Shown here piece by piece: positions 1-9,578 of a stretch of DNA of 52,609 nt (position 1 is its first letter; each line of letters starts with the position of its first letter). The DNA is taken from NCBI GenBank assembly GCA_947591605.1, contig CANQDF010000016.1, positions 1 through 52,609 of the forward strand, given 5' to 3'. This stretch comes from an uncultured Clostridia bacterium. GTDB taxonomy: Bacteria; Bacillota; Clostridia; Lachnospirales; CAG-274. The translations under genes and the position numbers were made by a program. The notes below the pieces were generated by a model that was not told the DNA's origin, searched no databases, and was given only the letters and a program-made list of their open reading frames with translations.

Positions 1-12
1 ACTATATTTTGC

Positions 13-68
13 CATTAAAAACTGACCCCCCTTGTCATTAGATCTTGGTCTAACTTTTGGGGGTCAGT
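13..68 (-). terminator. Intrinsic terminator of the first LysR gene
   Basis: A 10-bp inverted repeat (ACTGACCCCC at 21-30 and its complement at 59-68) is followed, on the minus strand, by a T run. It lies just past the stop of the LysR gene at 98-937 and would end its transcript. The loop is long (28 nt). Confidence 0.6.
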
Positions 69-97
69 ACATTTTAAGGGATTTTTTTATTGCTATA

Positions 98-937
98 TCA
101 CACAAATTTTTTAATAAGAGGGCTTAGAGCCTTCTTATTTTTTTTATGTATATGGCAGTAGAACATGGGGTTTACTATTTCGTCTTCAATAGGTATTGAA
201 ACTCTGTTTTTTACATCACCGTTATGTTTTATCTGGAGATCGGATGTAAATGATGGTAAAGCTGCGGATCTTACAAGCTCCACGAAAGCCTCTCTGTTAT
301 CCTGTTCAATAAAATTAGTCTTGGTCATAGTATCCTGTATCCTTTTCCAGAAGCCTATGTGAGAATACAAAAGCATAGTTTCTCCGTCTATATCCTTAAG
401 GTTCACGCTTTTATACATAGCAAGCGGATGTGCGGGAGGAACGGAAAGGAGGAGATGTTCCTCGCACAGCTTAAAGGCTGTTACATCTTCGTTTTCTATT
501 ATTTTATCCAATATTACGATATTGTAAATATTGTCGTAAAGGCCTTTTATAAGCACATCTTCCTCATTTATCTCCATTGATACGGAAATACCGTCAAACA
601 GTTTTGAAAGCAAGGGTGTAAGCTCAAGGAAGGGGCCGGGAGCGCACGAACCTACGGAAATTGTATGTCTGCTTTTATCAAACAGCTTTACTTTTTCGGT
701 CATATTTTCGGCTTCAAAGATGATTTTTCTTGCATATTCTACAGCAAGCTCCCCCGTTTCGTTAAGGGTTATTTTATTTTTGCTTCTGTCAAAAAGCTTT
801 ACGCCCAGCTCCTCTTCAAGTCTTTGCAGTGAACGGCTGAGAGCGGGCTGGGATATATTAAGTTTTTCGGCTGCTGCGGAAACAGTGCCGTTATCGGCTA
901 TGGCTGCAAGCTGTATCAATTGTTCAAGCTCATACAT
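98..937 (-). CDS. LysR-family transcriptional regulator (LysR1)
   Basis: A 279-residue DNA-binding regulator. The N-terminal winged helix-turn-helix (about residues 5-62) has the LysR signature around AAEKLNISQPALSRSLQRLE. The rest is a periplasmic-binding-protein-like effector domain, slightly shorter than the usual 290-300. The start at 937 has AAGGTGAT eight bases upstream. It is divergent from the aldo-keto reductase operon beginning at 1063, with a LysR-type dyad between them. By the usual LysR logic it should control that operon and itself; the effector is unknown. The family is certain, the target is inferred. Confidence 0.9.
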   Translation of the reverse strand: MYELEQLIQLAAIADNGTVSAAAEKLNISQPALSRSLQRLEEELGVKLFDRSKNKITLNETGELAVEYARKIIFEAENMTEKVKLFDKSRHTISVGSCAPGPFLELTPLLSKLFDGISVSMEINEEDVLIKGLYDNIYNIVILDKIIENEDVTAFKLCEEHLLLSVPPAHPLAMYKSVNLKDIDGETMLLYSHIGFWKRIQDTMTKTNFIEQDNREAFVELVRSAALPSFTSDLQIKHNGDVKNRVSIPIEDEIVNPMFYCHIHKKNKKALSPLIKKFV

Positions 938-964
938 AATATCACCTTTGCTATGCGTTTAAGT

Positions 965-981
965 TATAGTGCGTTGCTATA
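965..981. promoter_or_regulatory. Candidate LysR operator (T-N11-A dyad)
   Basis: TATAGTGCGTTGCTATA is a 5-bp dyad with a 7-bp spacer and contains the T-N11-A pattern of LysR boxes. It sits in the 125-bp divergent region between LysR1 and the aldo-keto reductase operon. An AT-rich promoter-like stretch with a TATAAAAT block (about 1020-1030) follows upstream of the reductase; no clean -35/-10 pair is visible. Confidence 0.5.
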
Positions 982-1062
982 TCGGCATTGTACTTTTTTT
1001 ACAAATAGGTTTATGATTAGATTATAAAATAACGAACGGTAAATATCAAGGAGGAAATTATT

Positions 1063-1908
1063 ATGAATACATTAAGATTTTATAACGGCGTGGAAATTCC
1101 TGCCGAAGGATACGGCGTATTTCAGATACCCGACAATGCAGAATGTGAAAGGTGTGTATCGGACGCTCTTGAAACGGGGTACAGGCTTATAGATACGGCA
1201 GCCTCCTATTTCAATGAAGAAGCTGTGGGAAATGCCATAGCAAGCTCCGGCATAAAGAGAGATGAGCTTTTTATAACCACAAAGCTCTGGCTTTCGGACG
1301 CAGGATATGAAAAAACACTTAAAGCCTTTGATACCTCTCTTAAAAAACTGAAACTTGACTATCTTGACCTCTACCTTATACATCAGCCTTATAACGATTA
1401 TTACGGCTCATGGAGAGCAATGGAAAAGCTGTACAAGGAGGGTCTTATAAAAGCCATAGGCGTTTGCAATTTTGCTTCCGACAGGCTTGCAGACTTAGCT
1501 CTGAACAGCGAAATTACACCCATGATAGACCAGATAGAGATACATCCTTTTTATCAGCAGCAGGAAGCCATTGATGTTATGAAGGAATATAACGTACTGC
1601 CACAGGCGTGGGGACCTCTTGCAGAGGGACAGAAGGATATATTCAACAATCCCGTATTATGCTCCATAGCCCAAAAATACGGCAAGACTGCGGCACAGGT
1701 AATACTCCGCTGGCATACCCAGCGAGGCGTAATTATTATCCCCAAATCTTCAAAAAAATCAAGGATGGAAGAAAATATAAACATATGGGATTTTGAACTT
1801 TCGCCACAGGATATGGACGCTATAGCAAATATGGATACAGGATACAGCGAGATAATAGACCACAGAAGCCCTATGACGGTAAAGCGGTTAAACAATCTGA
1901 CATTATAA
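1063..1908 (+). CDS. Aldo/keto reductase (AKR1)
   Basis: A 281-residue NADPH-dependent TIM-barrel oxidoreductase. The catalytic tetrad is visible as D44, Y49, K74 and H107 (LIDTAASYF, TTKLW, LIHQP). The cofactor region IPKSSKKSRMEEN lies near the C-terminus. There is no signal peptide, so it is cytosolic; the substrate cannot be read from sequence. It starts 25 bp after AAGGAGG-type spacing and opens a tightly spaced operon (gaps of 14, 22 and 11 bp) with the hydrolase, the multidomain fusion and the lipoprotein flavodoxin. It is clearly paralogous to the reductase at 10117-11004. Divergent from LysR1. Confidence 0.93.
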   Translation: MNTLRFYNGVEIPAEGYGVFQIPDNAECERCVSDALETGYRLIDTAASYFNEEAVGNAIASSGIKRDELFITTKLWLSDAGYEKTLKAFDTSLKKLKLDYLDLYLIHQPYNDYYGSWRAMEKLYKEGLIKAIGVCNFASDRLADLALNSEITPMIDQIEIHPFYQQQEAIDVMKEYNVLPQAWGPLAEGQKDIFNNPVLCSIAQKYGKTAAQVILRWHTQRGVIIIPKSSKKSRMEENINIWDFELSPQDMDAIANMDTGYSEIIDHRSPMTVKRLNNLTL

Positions 1909-1922
1909 GGAGGTAATTTATT

Positions 1923-3065
1923 ATGAAAAGGAAATTAACAGCAATATTGGCAGCATTTGCAATAACGGTAACAGCCCTTTCGGGCTGCAGCGGCACGGAT
2001 AACGGAAGCACCGGCGAAAACACCGCAAGTGCCGAAACCGTTGCCGATATGACAGATACGGATACAGCCGAAGCGGATACTCTTGTTATAAAATCACAGG
2101 GAATGTTTTCATCGGGAGGCACCGTAACGGAACCTGTACCGGGGGATTATGACCCCACAACAAACTGGCTTGATGCGGAAAGACCCGGAAATACAGCCCA
2201 TATAGACCATGCAAATGTATTTTATCAGATACCCGAAAATGACAACGGAAATCCTATAGTATATCTTCACGGTTACGGTCAGTCAAGAATGGGTTGGATG
2301 ACAACTCCCGACGGTCGTGAAGGCTGGTCGGATATATTCCTTAAAAAAGGTCACAGCGCATTTCTTGTAGATCAGCCAAGGAGAGGTGAAGCAGGCGGAA
2401 CTGCAAGTATGACCTCCGATGACCTTGACGCATGGGGCGACGGTATGAAAGACTACAAGCCCGGCGACCAGGCATGGTATACCCATTTCAGAATAGGCAG
2501 AGTTGCCCCCGAAAGATACGAGGGTTCACAGTTCCCCGAAGGCGAGGAAGCGCAGGATCAGTTTTTCCGTCAGATGACCCCCAACACAGGCTCATACGAT
2601 CAGGCTGTTGACGCATCGGCTTTGGGAGAAGTTATGGCTGATGTAAAGGAAATGACAGGCAATAAAGCAATATTTATAACCCATTCCCAAGGCGGCAGAG
2701 TGGGCTGGGACGTACCTGTTGAAAACATTTCCGCTATTGTTGCCATAGAACCCGGCGGAGCACCCGAGATAGGCTCCGAGCAGTATAACAAGCTTCTTGA
2801 AGCTAAAATACCTATCACAATTTACTTTGGCGACTATATTGACAACGGTCCCGAGGATATACAGTCCACAGGTTTCTGGAAGAGTGTAAGGGACGGAGCT
2901 CTGGAATTTGCAGAGGCCTACAATGCGGCAGGCGGCGATGCAACGGTAGTAGACCTGCCCAAGGAAGGTATAACGGGAAACAGTCACTTTATGTTCCAGG
3001 AGCTTAACAACAAGGAGATAGCCGACCATATAGAGGCATGGCTTGAGGAAAGAGGCTTGAATTAA
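1923..3065 (+). CDS. Exported alpha/beta-hydrolase lipoprotein
   Basis: A 380-residue protein with a lipoprotein signal peptide (lipobox LSGC, C22) followed by a Ser/Thr/Asp-rich linker to about residue 60. The hydrolase fold has the oxyanion region YLHGYGQS near 114-121, the nucleophile elbow THSQGG with S255, a likely acid in YFGDYID (D304) and the histidine in NSHFMFQ (H355). It should be membrane-anchored and act on an ester or related bond outside the cell. Family resemblance is to esterase/cutinase-like proteins often found with AKR, CMD and flavodoxin genes in anaerobes. RBS AAGGAGG. Second gene of the operon. Confidence 0.85.
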   Translation: MKRKLTAILAAFAITVTALSGCSGTDNGSTGENTASAETVADMTDTDTAEADTLVIKSQGMFSSGGTVTEPVPGDYDPTTNWLDAERPGNTAHIDHANVFYQIPENDNGNPIVYLHGYGQSRMGWMTTPDGREGWSDIFLKKGHSAFLVDQPRRGEAGGTASMTSDDLDAWGDGMKDYKPGDQAWYTHFRIGRVAPERYEGSQFPEGEEAQDQFFRQMTPNTGSYDQAVDASALGEVMADVKEMTGNKAIFITHSQGGRVGWDVPVENISAIVAIEPGGAPEIGSEQYNKLLEAKIPITIYFGDYIDNGPEDIQSTGFWKSVRDGALEFAEAYNAAGGDATVVDLPKEGITGNSHFMFQELNNKEIADHIEAWLEERGLN

Positions 3066-3087
3066 TGATATAAACGGAGGAACGCAT

Positions 3088-6000
3088 ATGAAAAGATTTA
3101 TTGCTTCCGCTCTGGCGGTCATGCTTTCGGCTTCGGCATGCTATGGTGCGGAAATAAACGATAAAAACATATATTCAACGGATATGAATATTATTTTACA
3201 GGCTGTGTCACAGCTTGACAGCAAAGAAAAGGAAAGCTTTATAAACGAAAATCTGGATATAACTTTGCAGCATATGTCAGCACTTGTTACTCTTGTATCC
3301 AATTCTATGTATGAAAATATTTCCGAAGAGGTAAAAGTTTCTATCGATGACGGGCTTTCACCGATACAGATAAAGGAAGCCATATACCACTCCGCTGCTT
3401 ACTGCGGTTACACAAGAGCCGAAAAAGCACTTGCGCAAGCAGACAAAGCACTCGAGGAACTGGGACAGGATATAACATATGAAAGCCGTATCACTTCAAC
3501 GGAAAGCAGCAGATATACCGACGGTCTTGAAGTACAAAGATACCTTTTCGGACCGCAGATAGGCACTGTTACGGAGGATATGAGCGAGGCTATGAAGCTG
3601 CAGACGGTCTATCTTTCGGGGATATGCTTCGGAGATTTTTACAACAGAACGGGACTTTCCCTATACACAAGAGAATTTCTTACATTCTGTACCATCGTAG
3701 GCAACGGCAACTGCGCAGGTCAGCTCAACGGTCACTTAAACGGCAATCTGAATGTGGGACATTCTGCCGATATGCTGAGGGCAGCCGTACTTCTTAACGA
3801 AAAGTATAACGGCAGTGAAAGAACTGCTCTTGCTTTAAGCGTTATAAATTCATCAAACGGCAAGGCTGCCACGGAGGTAAAGCCCGAACCCGAACCAAGG
3901 CAGACAATACAGCAGAACTATACAAGTGACTCCGAAGAATTGTCGGCTATAAAAGAGCATTTCAGGGCAGACGACAAAAACGGCTTTATAGACGAAAATT
4001 TAAGCAAAGAGGCACAGGCGCTTATAGAAGAAACGGCGCAGGCTGTTATAGAGGGCAAGGCTTTGCCTACTTCCGAGGACAAAAGTTTACAGCTGCTTAT
4101 AGATATTTCGGCTATGACGGCGCAAGGCGGAAAAGAAAGCGAGATACCACAAAAATACAAGGAAAACATAGAATCGGGCAATACATCGGATATGATGCTT
4201 GCGGTGCCGCTTTTGTGCGTACCTTACAACGGATTTCCGAGAACACTTAATATGATGAGCGCTATAAATTCGGCAGCGGCAGAGGTAAATACCGAAGCGG
4301 AAGAAAGCGTAGATAATGTAATTCAACTTAAAATAGGAGAAGCCTGTATAAATGTAAACGGCGAAAATATTGCAGCCGAACCGTCTGTAATGGTAAACGG
4401 CGTTACCTATGCAGACGCCGATGTGCTTTCCGAAGCTCTTGGCACGGATAAAACAGGCGCAGAAGTAATTGACGGAAAAAATATGCTGCCCGTAAGAAAA
4501 ACAGCCGAAAAGCTTGGGCTTACCGTGCTCTGGAATATGGACAGCAGAACAGCAACTATAATGAAAGCCGAAAGAATAAACGAAACCTTTGAAAAAGGTC
4601 CCGTTAATCCTGTTTCGCCTAAGTTTACGGGAGTGTCTTATCTCAACAATCTTACAAGCTATGACGAAAATTTGGGTATTCCCTCTTTCGGGCTTGTTAC
4701 CTTTGAACCCTGTACAAGAACAGACCGGCACAGTCACGACGGCGGACAGATACTTCTTGTAACGGAAGGCAAAGGCATATTTAAAGCCGAGGGAGAAGAA
4801 GCAAGGTATATGCTCCCCGGGGACGTTATACTTATACCGCCCGGAAAGAAGCACATACACTGCGGCGCAGATAACAGTTGGTTTCAGCATATAGCTCTGG
4901 GAGTAAATCCCGGTGTGGGAACCACAAACTGGTATGAAAAAGTAAGCGACAGTCAATATGAAGAAATAGCGGAGGAAGCAAAGTCCGATACAAGGACAGC
5001 CGAGGCAAGAGATACTATGTTCCCAAAGGGTGATATATATACTGCAGAGGGATACAACGGAACAGTATACAGAAATCTTCTTGTGGCAAACGACAATGTT
5101 TACAACTGCCCCGAGGTTTACAGCTATACCTTTGAAAAAGGCGCATATACACAGCAGACAAGCTCGGGACAGGTAATAGCCGTTACAAACGGCAGCGGCA
5201 TTTATGAGGAAAACGGCAAGGCTGCAATTACTCTGAATGCAGGAGATACAATAACTATACAGCCCGATATAAGCTATAAGCTTACAGGTGAAAGCGATGT
5301 ATTTGCATTTATATCTTCCTCAAAGGGAGATACAGCCAATAATGACAGTACTGTTGTCACAACAAAGGCAGGCAAAATAAAGGGCAGTGTAAATAACGGC
5401 GTATATTCATATCTTGGTGTTCCCTATGCGGAAGCTAAGGAAATGTTTGTAAAAGCGCAGCCTGTTACACCGTGGGAAGGTGTGTTTGACGCCACAAAGT
5501 ACGGGAATACTTCTCCCCAAGGGGCAATAGCAGGAGGAACGGCTGCAGACGACGGCGTAGGCACAAGCAACAACTGTCAGAACCTGAATATATGGACTCC
5601 GGGAACAGACAATAAAAAACGTGCGGTCATGGTATGGCTTCACGGGGGCGGCTTTTCGTCGGGCAGTGCAAACGAGGAACAGTTCAACGGAGCAAACCTT
5701 AGCAAAAAGGAAGATGTGGTGGTTGTAGGCGTAAATCACAGGCTTAATGTTATGGGACACCTTGACCTTTCAGCCTATGGGGAAAAATATAAAAATTCCG
5801 AAAACATCGGCATTGTGGATATAGTTGACGCTCTTAAATGGGTAAAGGAAAATATAGAAAGCTTTGGCGGCGATCCCGACAATGTAACTATATTCGGCGA
5901 ATCGGGCGGCGGTGCAAAAGTCCTTGCCCTTATGACAACGCCTTATGCAAAGGGCCTTTTTGGCAAAGGTATTGTAGAAAGCGGCGCAACGGAGGGTATG

Positions 6001-6774
6001 GGAGTTTACTTCACGGATAAGGAAATAAGCGCAGACCTTGGCGCACTTACCCTTGAAAAACTGGGGCTTACACCGCAGACCGTTGACGAAATACAAAAAA
6101 TGAGTATCCCCGATATACAAAAAGCTTCTGACGAGGCAAAAGCCGAAATAGCCGAAAAATATAAGGTACCCGTATCCATAGGCGAAGGTTATGCCTACGA
6201 ATGGGAGCCTGTTATTGACGGAGATTTTCTTCCTACAGACCCTGTTACGGAGAACGGCTTTGCAGAGGCGGGCAAGGACATTCCCTTGCTTATAGGCAGC
6301 AATCTTAACGAGTGGTCAATGTTCGTGCCTACGGAACAGCATACGGATATGATGGCGGAGGAAAAGGCGGAATACCAAAAGGCTTATCCCAATGAAGCCC
6401 CGGAAACTGCTATGTATGTAGATACCCTTATAAGAAAGCCTATGCTTAAGATAATGTCGCATAAGGCAGACCAGAACGGCGCAAAGGTATATTCCTATCT
6501 GTTCACAAAGCAGATAGGCGATCAGGGCTCATATCATACAGCCGAGATACCTTACGTTTTTGCAAATATAGGAAACGACAAGCTTTCCGACACCATGAGC
6601 GAGGCTTGGGCAAACTTTGCAAAAACAGGTGTACCCTCTGCAGAAGATTTGCCCGAATGGGAACCCTACAACAGAGAGGATATGGCAACCATGATACTTG
6701 ACGATAAGTCTTATCTTGCCCATAATCACGATAAAAAGCTCATTGAAATGCTCGAGCCCGATTACGAATACTAG
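3088..6774 (+). CDS. Exported fusion: CMD-like repeats, stalk domain, two cupins, type-B carboxylesterase
   Basis: A 1228-residue protein with a signal peptide (about residues 1-20). Domains in order: CMD-like helical units at about 35-120, 147-255 and 281-398 (the second has the typical RE-FLTF-NCAGQLNGH pattern); a copper-amine-oxidase-N stalk at 414-492 (MLPVRKTAEKLGL); a cupin at 528-605 with metal-binding-type H548, H550 and H589; a second, degenerate cupin at 655-745 lacking the histidines; and a type-B carboxylesterase at 757-1220 with LHGGGF, nucleophile S939 in GESGG, probable acid E1075 and H1150. CMD-cupin pairings are common; joining both to a stalk and a carboxylesterase in one exported chain is unusual. 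No internal stop or frame change is visible. Substrate unknown; the context suggests extracellular processing of an ester or aromatic compound. Confidence 0.85.
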   Translation: MKRFIASALAVMLSASACYGAEINDKNIYSTDMNIILQAVSQLDSKEKESFINENLDITLQHMSALVTLVSNSMYENISEEVKVSIDDGLSPIQIKEAIYHSAAYCGYTRAEKALAQADKALEELGQDITYESRITSTESSRYTDGLEVQRYLFGPQIGTVTEDMSEAMKLQTVYLSGICFGDFYNRTGLSLYTREFLTFCTIVGNGNCAGQLNGHLNGNLNVGHSADMLRAAVLLNEKYNGSERTALALSVINSSNGKAATEVKPEPEPRQTIQQNYTSDSEELSAIKEHFRADDKNGFIDENLSKEAQALIEETAQAVIEGKALPTSEDKSLQLLIDISAMTAQGGKESEIPQKYKENIESGNTSDMMLAVPLLCVPYNGFPRTLNMMSAINSAAAEVNTEAEESVDNVIQLKIGEACINVNGENIAAEPSVMVNGVTYADADVLSEALGTDKTGAEVIDGKNMLPVRKTAEKLGLTVLWNMDSRTATIMKAERINETFEKGPVNPVSPKFTGVSYLNNLTSYDENLGIPSFGLVTFEPCTRTDRHSHDGGQILLVTEGKGIFKAEGEEARYMLPGDVILIPPGKKHIHCGADNSWFQHIALGVNPGVGTTNWYEKVSDSQYEEIAEEAKSDTRTAEARDTMFPKGDIYTAEGYNGTVYRNLLVANDNVYNCPEVYSYTFEKGAYTQQTSSGQVIAVTNGSGIYEENGKAAITLNAGDTITIQPDISYKLTGESDVFAFISSSKGDTANNDSTVVTTKAGKIKGSVNNGVYSYLGVPYAEAKEMFVKAQPVTPWEGVFDATKYGNTSPQGAIAGGTAADDGVGTSNNCQNLNIWTPGTDNKKRAVMVWLHGGGFSSGSANEEQFNGANLSKKEDVVVVGVNHRLNVMGHLDLSAYGEKYKNSENIGIVDIVDALKWVKENIESFGGDPDNVTIFGESGGGAKVLALMTTPYAKGLFGKGIVESGATEGMGVYFTDKEISADLGALTLEKLGLTPQTVDEIQKMSIPDIQKASDEAKAEIAEKYKVPVSIGEGYAYEWEPVIDGDFLPTDPVTENGFAEAGKDIPLLIGSNLNEWSMFVPTEQHTDMMAEEKAEYQKAYPNEAPETAMYVDTLIRKPMLKIMSHKADQNGAKVYSYLFTKQIGDQGSYHTAEIPYVFANIGNDKLSDTMSEAWANFAKTGVPSAEDLPEWEPYNREDMATMILDDKSYLAHNHDKKLIEMLEPDYEY

Positions 6775-6785
6775 GAGGAATATAT

Positions 6786-7586
6786 ATGAAAACAAAAATA
6801 TTTATTTTACTTTCGGCAATATTTCTGCTTGTAGGCTGTGCAGTAAATTCAAATGCCGCCGAAAAAATCGTTATGAAAATAGGCGATCCCGTAATGCAGG
6901 TAGACGGACAGGATATTAATATTGATAACGACGGAACAACACCTGTCATAATAAACGGAAGAACAATGCTTCCCGTAAGGGCAATAGCCGAGGCTCTGGG
7001 GCTTAATATAGCTTGGAATGAAGGTGACAAAACAGTTACTGTAACAACGGCTGCCCAAAATGACAATAAAGAAAATGCAGAACCTCAAAAAACGACCGGC
7101 AAGAAAATACTTGTAGCCTATTATTCGGCTCAGAACCATACAAAAGGCGCAGCCGAGGTCATAGCCGAAGAGCTTAAAGCGGATACCTTTGTTATAACTC
7201 CCAAAGAGCCGTATACGGAAGCAGACCTTGACTGGACAGACGATAACAGCAGAGTCAATGCTGAACACGACAACCCCGATACAAGGCATACAGAGCTTGT
7301 AAGCAGCAGCCCCGAAAACTTTGCATACTATGATGTGGTATTTGTGGGCTATCCCATATGGTGGGGCAGCGCATCATGGGTGTTGGATGATTTTATAAAA
7401 AACAACGACTTTACGGGCAAAACCGTAATACCTTTCTGCACATCTCAGGCATCGGGGCTTGGAGAAAGCGGAAAGGAGCTTGAGAAAATGGCAGGCTCGG
7501 GAAACTGGCTTGAAGGCAAGAGATTTTCCGAAAGCTTTGACGAAAAAGAAGTAAGACAATGGGTAAGCTCATTGAAGCTTGATTAA
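6786..7586 (+). CDS. Exported lipoprotein: stalk domain plus flavodoxin
   Basis: A 266-residue protein with lipobox LVGC (C18). A copper-amine-oxidase-N stalk (about 28-90, with NGRTMLPVRAIAEALGL) is followed by a flavodoxin-like domain (107-264). The FMN phosphate loop is YYSAQNHT, and the PIWWGSASW stretch is typical of the flavodoxin_4 group. A lipid-anchored flavodoxin implies an FMN electron carrier on the outer face of the membrane, next to the exported hydrolases. Last gene of the 1063-7586 operon. Its end overlaps the convergent LysR2 gene by 4 bp. Confidence 0.85.
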   Translation: MKTKIFILLSAIFLLVGCAVNSNAAEKIVMKIGDPVMQVDGQDINIDNDGTTPVIINGRTMLPVRAIAEALGLNIAWNEGDKTVTVTTAAQNDNKENAEPQKTTGKKILVAYYSAQNHTKGAAEVIAEELKADTFVITPKEPYTEADLDWTDDNSRVNAEHDNPDTRHTELVSSSPENFAYYDVVFVGYPIWWGSASWVLDDFIKNNDFTGKTVIPFCTSQASGLGESGKELEKMAGSGNWLEGKRFSESFDEKEVRQWVSSLKLD

Positions 7587-8470
7587 AGATCCAAAGATAC
7601 ATTTTTATATGCTGCCTGCGCAAGCTCAATAAAAAGCTTTGTACATTCTCTTTTGTCGCTTTTATGAAAGCCGAGTACGCATTTTATATGCTCGGGGCAG
7701 TCAAAGGGTATCCAGGCAAACTCGCCGCTGCGGTCATTGGCAAAGCCCGGTGCCAGCACTATGCCTTTTTCGGCTGCTACATAGGTAAGGGACATATCAT
7801 GGTTAAGAGAGTTTATTGTGTTTACCGACACGCTGTTTATTATCCTGTTCTGAACGGCTGCCATCTCAGGAGGAGAACCGCCTCCTATCATAAATGTTCT
7901 GCCTTCAAGGTCTTTTTCGGTAACGGTTTCAAGCTTAGCCAAAGGATCGGTTTTATTTGCTATAATATAAAATCGGCTGTTGTAAAGAGGGCATAATTTT
8001 ATATTTGAAAAACGCATAAGCTCGGAATCTCTTGCAAAAAGGATGTCGTATTCCTGCCGCAAAAAGCCGTCAACTCTGCTGTTGTCATATACAAAGGATA
8101 TGTTCAAGGCTATGTCGGGCATAAGGGATTCAAATTTATTCATTATCTGCGGCAAAAAATATATACACGAGCGCATAGGCAGACAGACATTAAGGGTATC
8201 TACATATTTGGAACCGTAATTTTGGCTTTGCTCTATCAAATTTTTAAGTTCTTCCTTTATATTTACAAGGTTTGAGCAGAAATACTCCCCTGCCGGAGTA
8301 AGCACAGCGCCCTTTCCCGAACGGTCAAATATTTTAAACCCAACTTCTTCCTCCAGAAGCTGTATCTGATAGGTAAGAGAAGGCTGGCTTATAAAAAGAT
8401 TTTCGGATGCTCTGCTGAAATTTTGCACTCTTGCAAGCTCAATAACATAATCTATTTGTTTTGTAGTCAT
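7583..8470 (-). CDS. LysR-family transcriptional regulator (LysR2)
   Basis: A 295-residue regulator: winged HTH at residues 4-60 (ASENLFISQPSLTYQIQLLEE) and a C-terminal effector-binding domain. I take the ATG at 8470 rather than the in-frame GTG at 8479, because GAGGTG overlaps the GTG and is well spaced for the ATG. It is divergent from the SDR gene at 8591, its likely target, and convergent with the preceding operon. Confidence 0.88.
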   Translation of the reverse strand: MTTKQIDYVIELARVQNFSRASENLFISQPSLTYQIQLLEEEVGFKIFDRSGKGAVLTPAGEYFCSNLVNIKEELKNLIEQSQNYGSKYVDTLNVCLPMRSCIYFLPQIMNKFESLMPDIALNISFVYDNSRVDGFLRQEYDILFARDSELMRFSNIKLCPLYNSRFYIIANKTDPLAKLETVTEKDLEGRTFMIGGGSPPEMAAVQNRIINSVSVNTINSLNHDMSLTYVAAEKGIVLAPGFANDRSGEFAWIPFDCPEHIKCVLGFHKSDKRECTKLFIELAQAAYKNVSLDL

Positions 8471-8590
8471 ATACGGCACCTCATTATTAATATTTTGAAT
8501 AAATTATAGCATATTTTTATTGGAAAATTCAATATATTTTGGCTTATAATTATATCAGATAAAAATATTAATACAAAAGGAGAAATAATT

Positions 8591-9442
8591 ATGAATTTTG
8601 ATTTAAACAAAAACAAAGAGGTCATTGCTTTACTTGGCGCAGGCAGTATGGGTACTGCAATAATAAGAAGATTTGCAGCAGGCAGGATAATACTGCTTGG
8701 GGACATAAGCGAAAAAAATCTTGAAAGAACGGCAAACGAGCTTAGATACAGCGGTTACACGGCAGAAACCTGCGTTGTAAACGCCATGGAAAAGTCTTCT
8801 GTGGAAGCCTTTGCAGAGAAGGCTGCAAGCCTGGGCGATGTAAAATACTTTGTGGATACGGCGGGGGCTTCGCCCAACCAAAGCTCCCCCGAGCATATAC
8901 TTAAGCTCGATATGGTGGGAACGGGCTATGCCGTTGACGCTTTCGGCAAGGTAATGGCAAAAGGCGGCGCAGGTCTTATAGTATCAAGCCAGACGGGATA
9001 TATGTTTGATATTCCCTATGAGGTTGAGGCGGAAATATTGAACACGCCTGCGGAAAAGCTTATGGATATTGAATATATCAAGGAAACAGGTTTTCAAAAT
9101 TCGGGCTCGGCTTATATAATCGCAAAGCGTGTAAACCACTTGCAGGCGCAGAAGGCTGCCGCAACCACATGGAGAGAGCGCAGAGCAAGGATAAATACCA
9201 TAAGCCCGGGCATAATTGTTACGCCCCTTGCCTATGACGAATTTAATGCGGCAGGGGATGCTTATCAGGGAATGATAGATTCTTCGGCTGCCATGCGCAC
9301 GGGTTCTTCCGACGAAATAGCCGAGGCAGGAGCTTTTCTTCTGGGAGAACATGCAGGCTTTATAAACGGTACAGACTTGCTTATAGACGGCGGTGTAATA
9401 GCCGCAATAAGGACAGGACAATATAAATTGACTGTAAGATAA
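8591..9442 (+). CDS. Short-chain dehydrogenase/reductase
   Basis: A 283-residue Rossmann oxidoreductase. The dinucleotide-binding loop is LLGAGSMGTAI (residues 14-24). Catalytic residues appear as S132/S133 and Y175-x3-K179 (YIIAK). The C-terminus has the usual SDR ending ING-DLLIDGG. The ADP-binding aspartate in LLGDIS suggests NAD preference, but this is weak evidence. RBS AAAGGAG. Divergent from LysR2 and followed after 136 bp by a flavodoxin and an AKR, so it probably belongs to the same redox regulon. Substrate unknown. Confidence 0.88.
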   Translation: MNFDLNKNKEVIALLGAGSMGTAIIRRFAAGRIILLGDISEKNLERTANELRYSGYTAETCVVNAMEKSSVEAFAEKAASLGDVKYFVDTAGASPNQSSPEHILKLDMVGTGYAVDAFGKVMAKGGAGLIVSSQTGYMFDIPYEVEAEILNTPAEKLMDIEYIKETGFQNSGSAYIIAKRVNHLQAQKAAATTWRERRARINTISPGIIVTPLAYDEFNAAGDAYQGMIDSSAAMRTGSSDEIAEAGAFLLGEHAGFINGTDLLIDGGVIAAIRTGQYKLTVR

Positions 9443-9578
9443 ATAATGCGGAGGTGTTAACACATATGACTTCGGATGCAATTTTTTGATACGGCAGGGA
9501 ATCCGATTTGTCGGGAAACGGTATATAATAAATGTATTGGACACAGAGTTTTATCAGGCTTTTGAAAGGAGATAAAAT
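9443..9578 (+). other. Gap with a start-site remnant
   Basis: GGAGG followed by an ATG at 9465 opens a frame of only seven codons (stop at 9486-9488), which looks like the decayed 5' end of a lost gene or a very short leader. A TATATAATA stretch lies upstream of the flavodoxin start but has no convincing -35. Confidence 0.35.
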
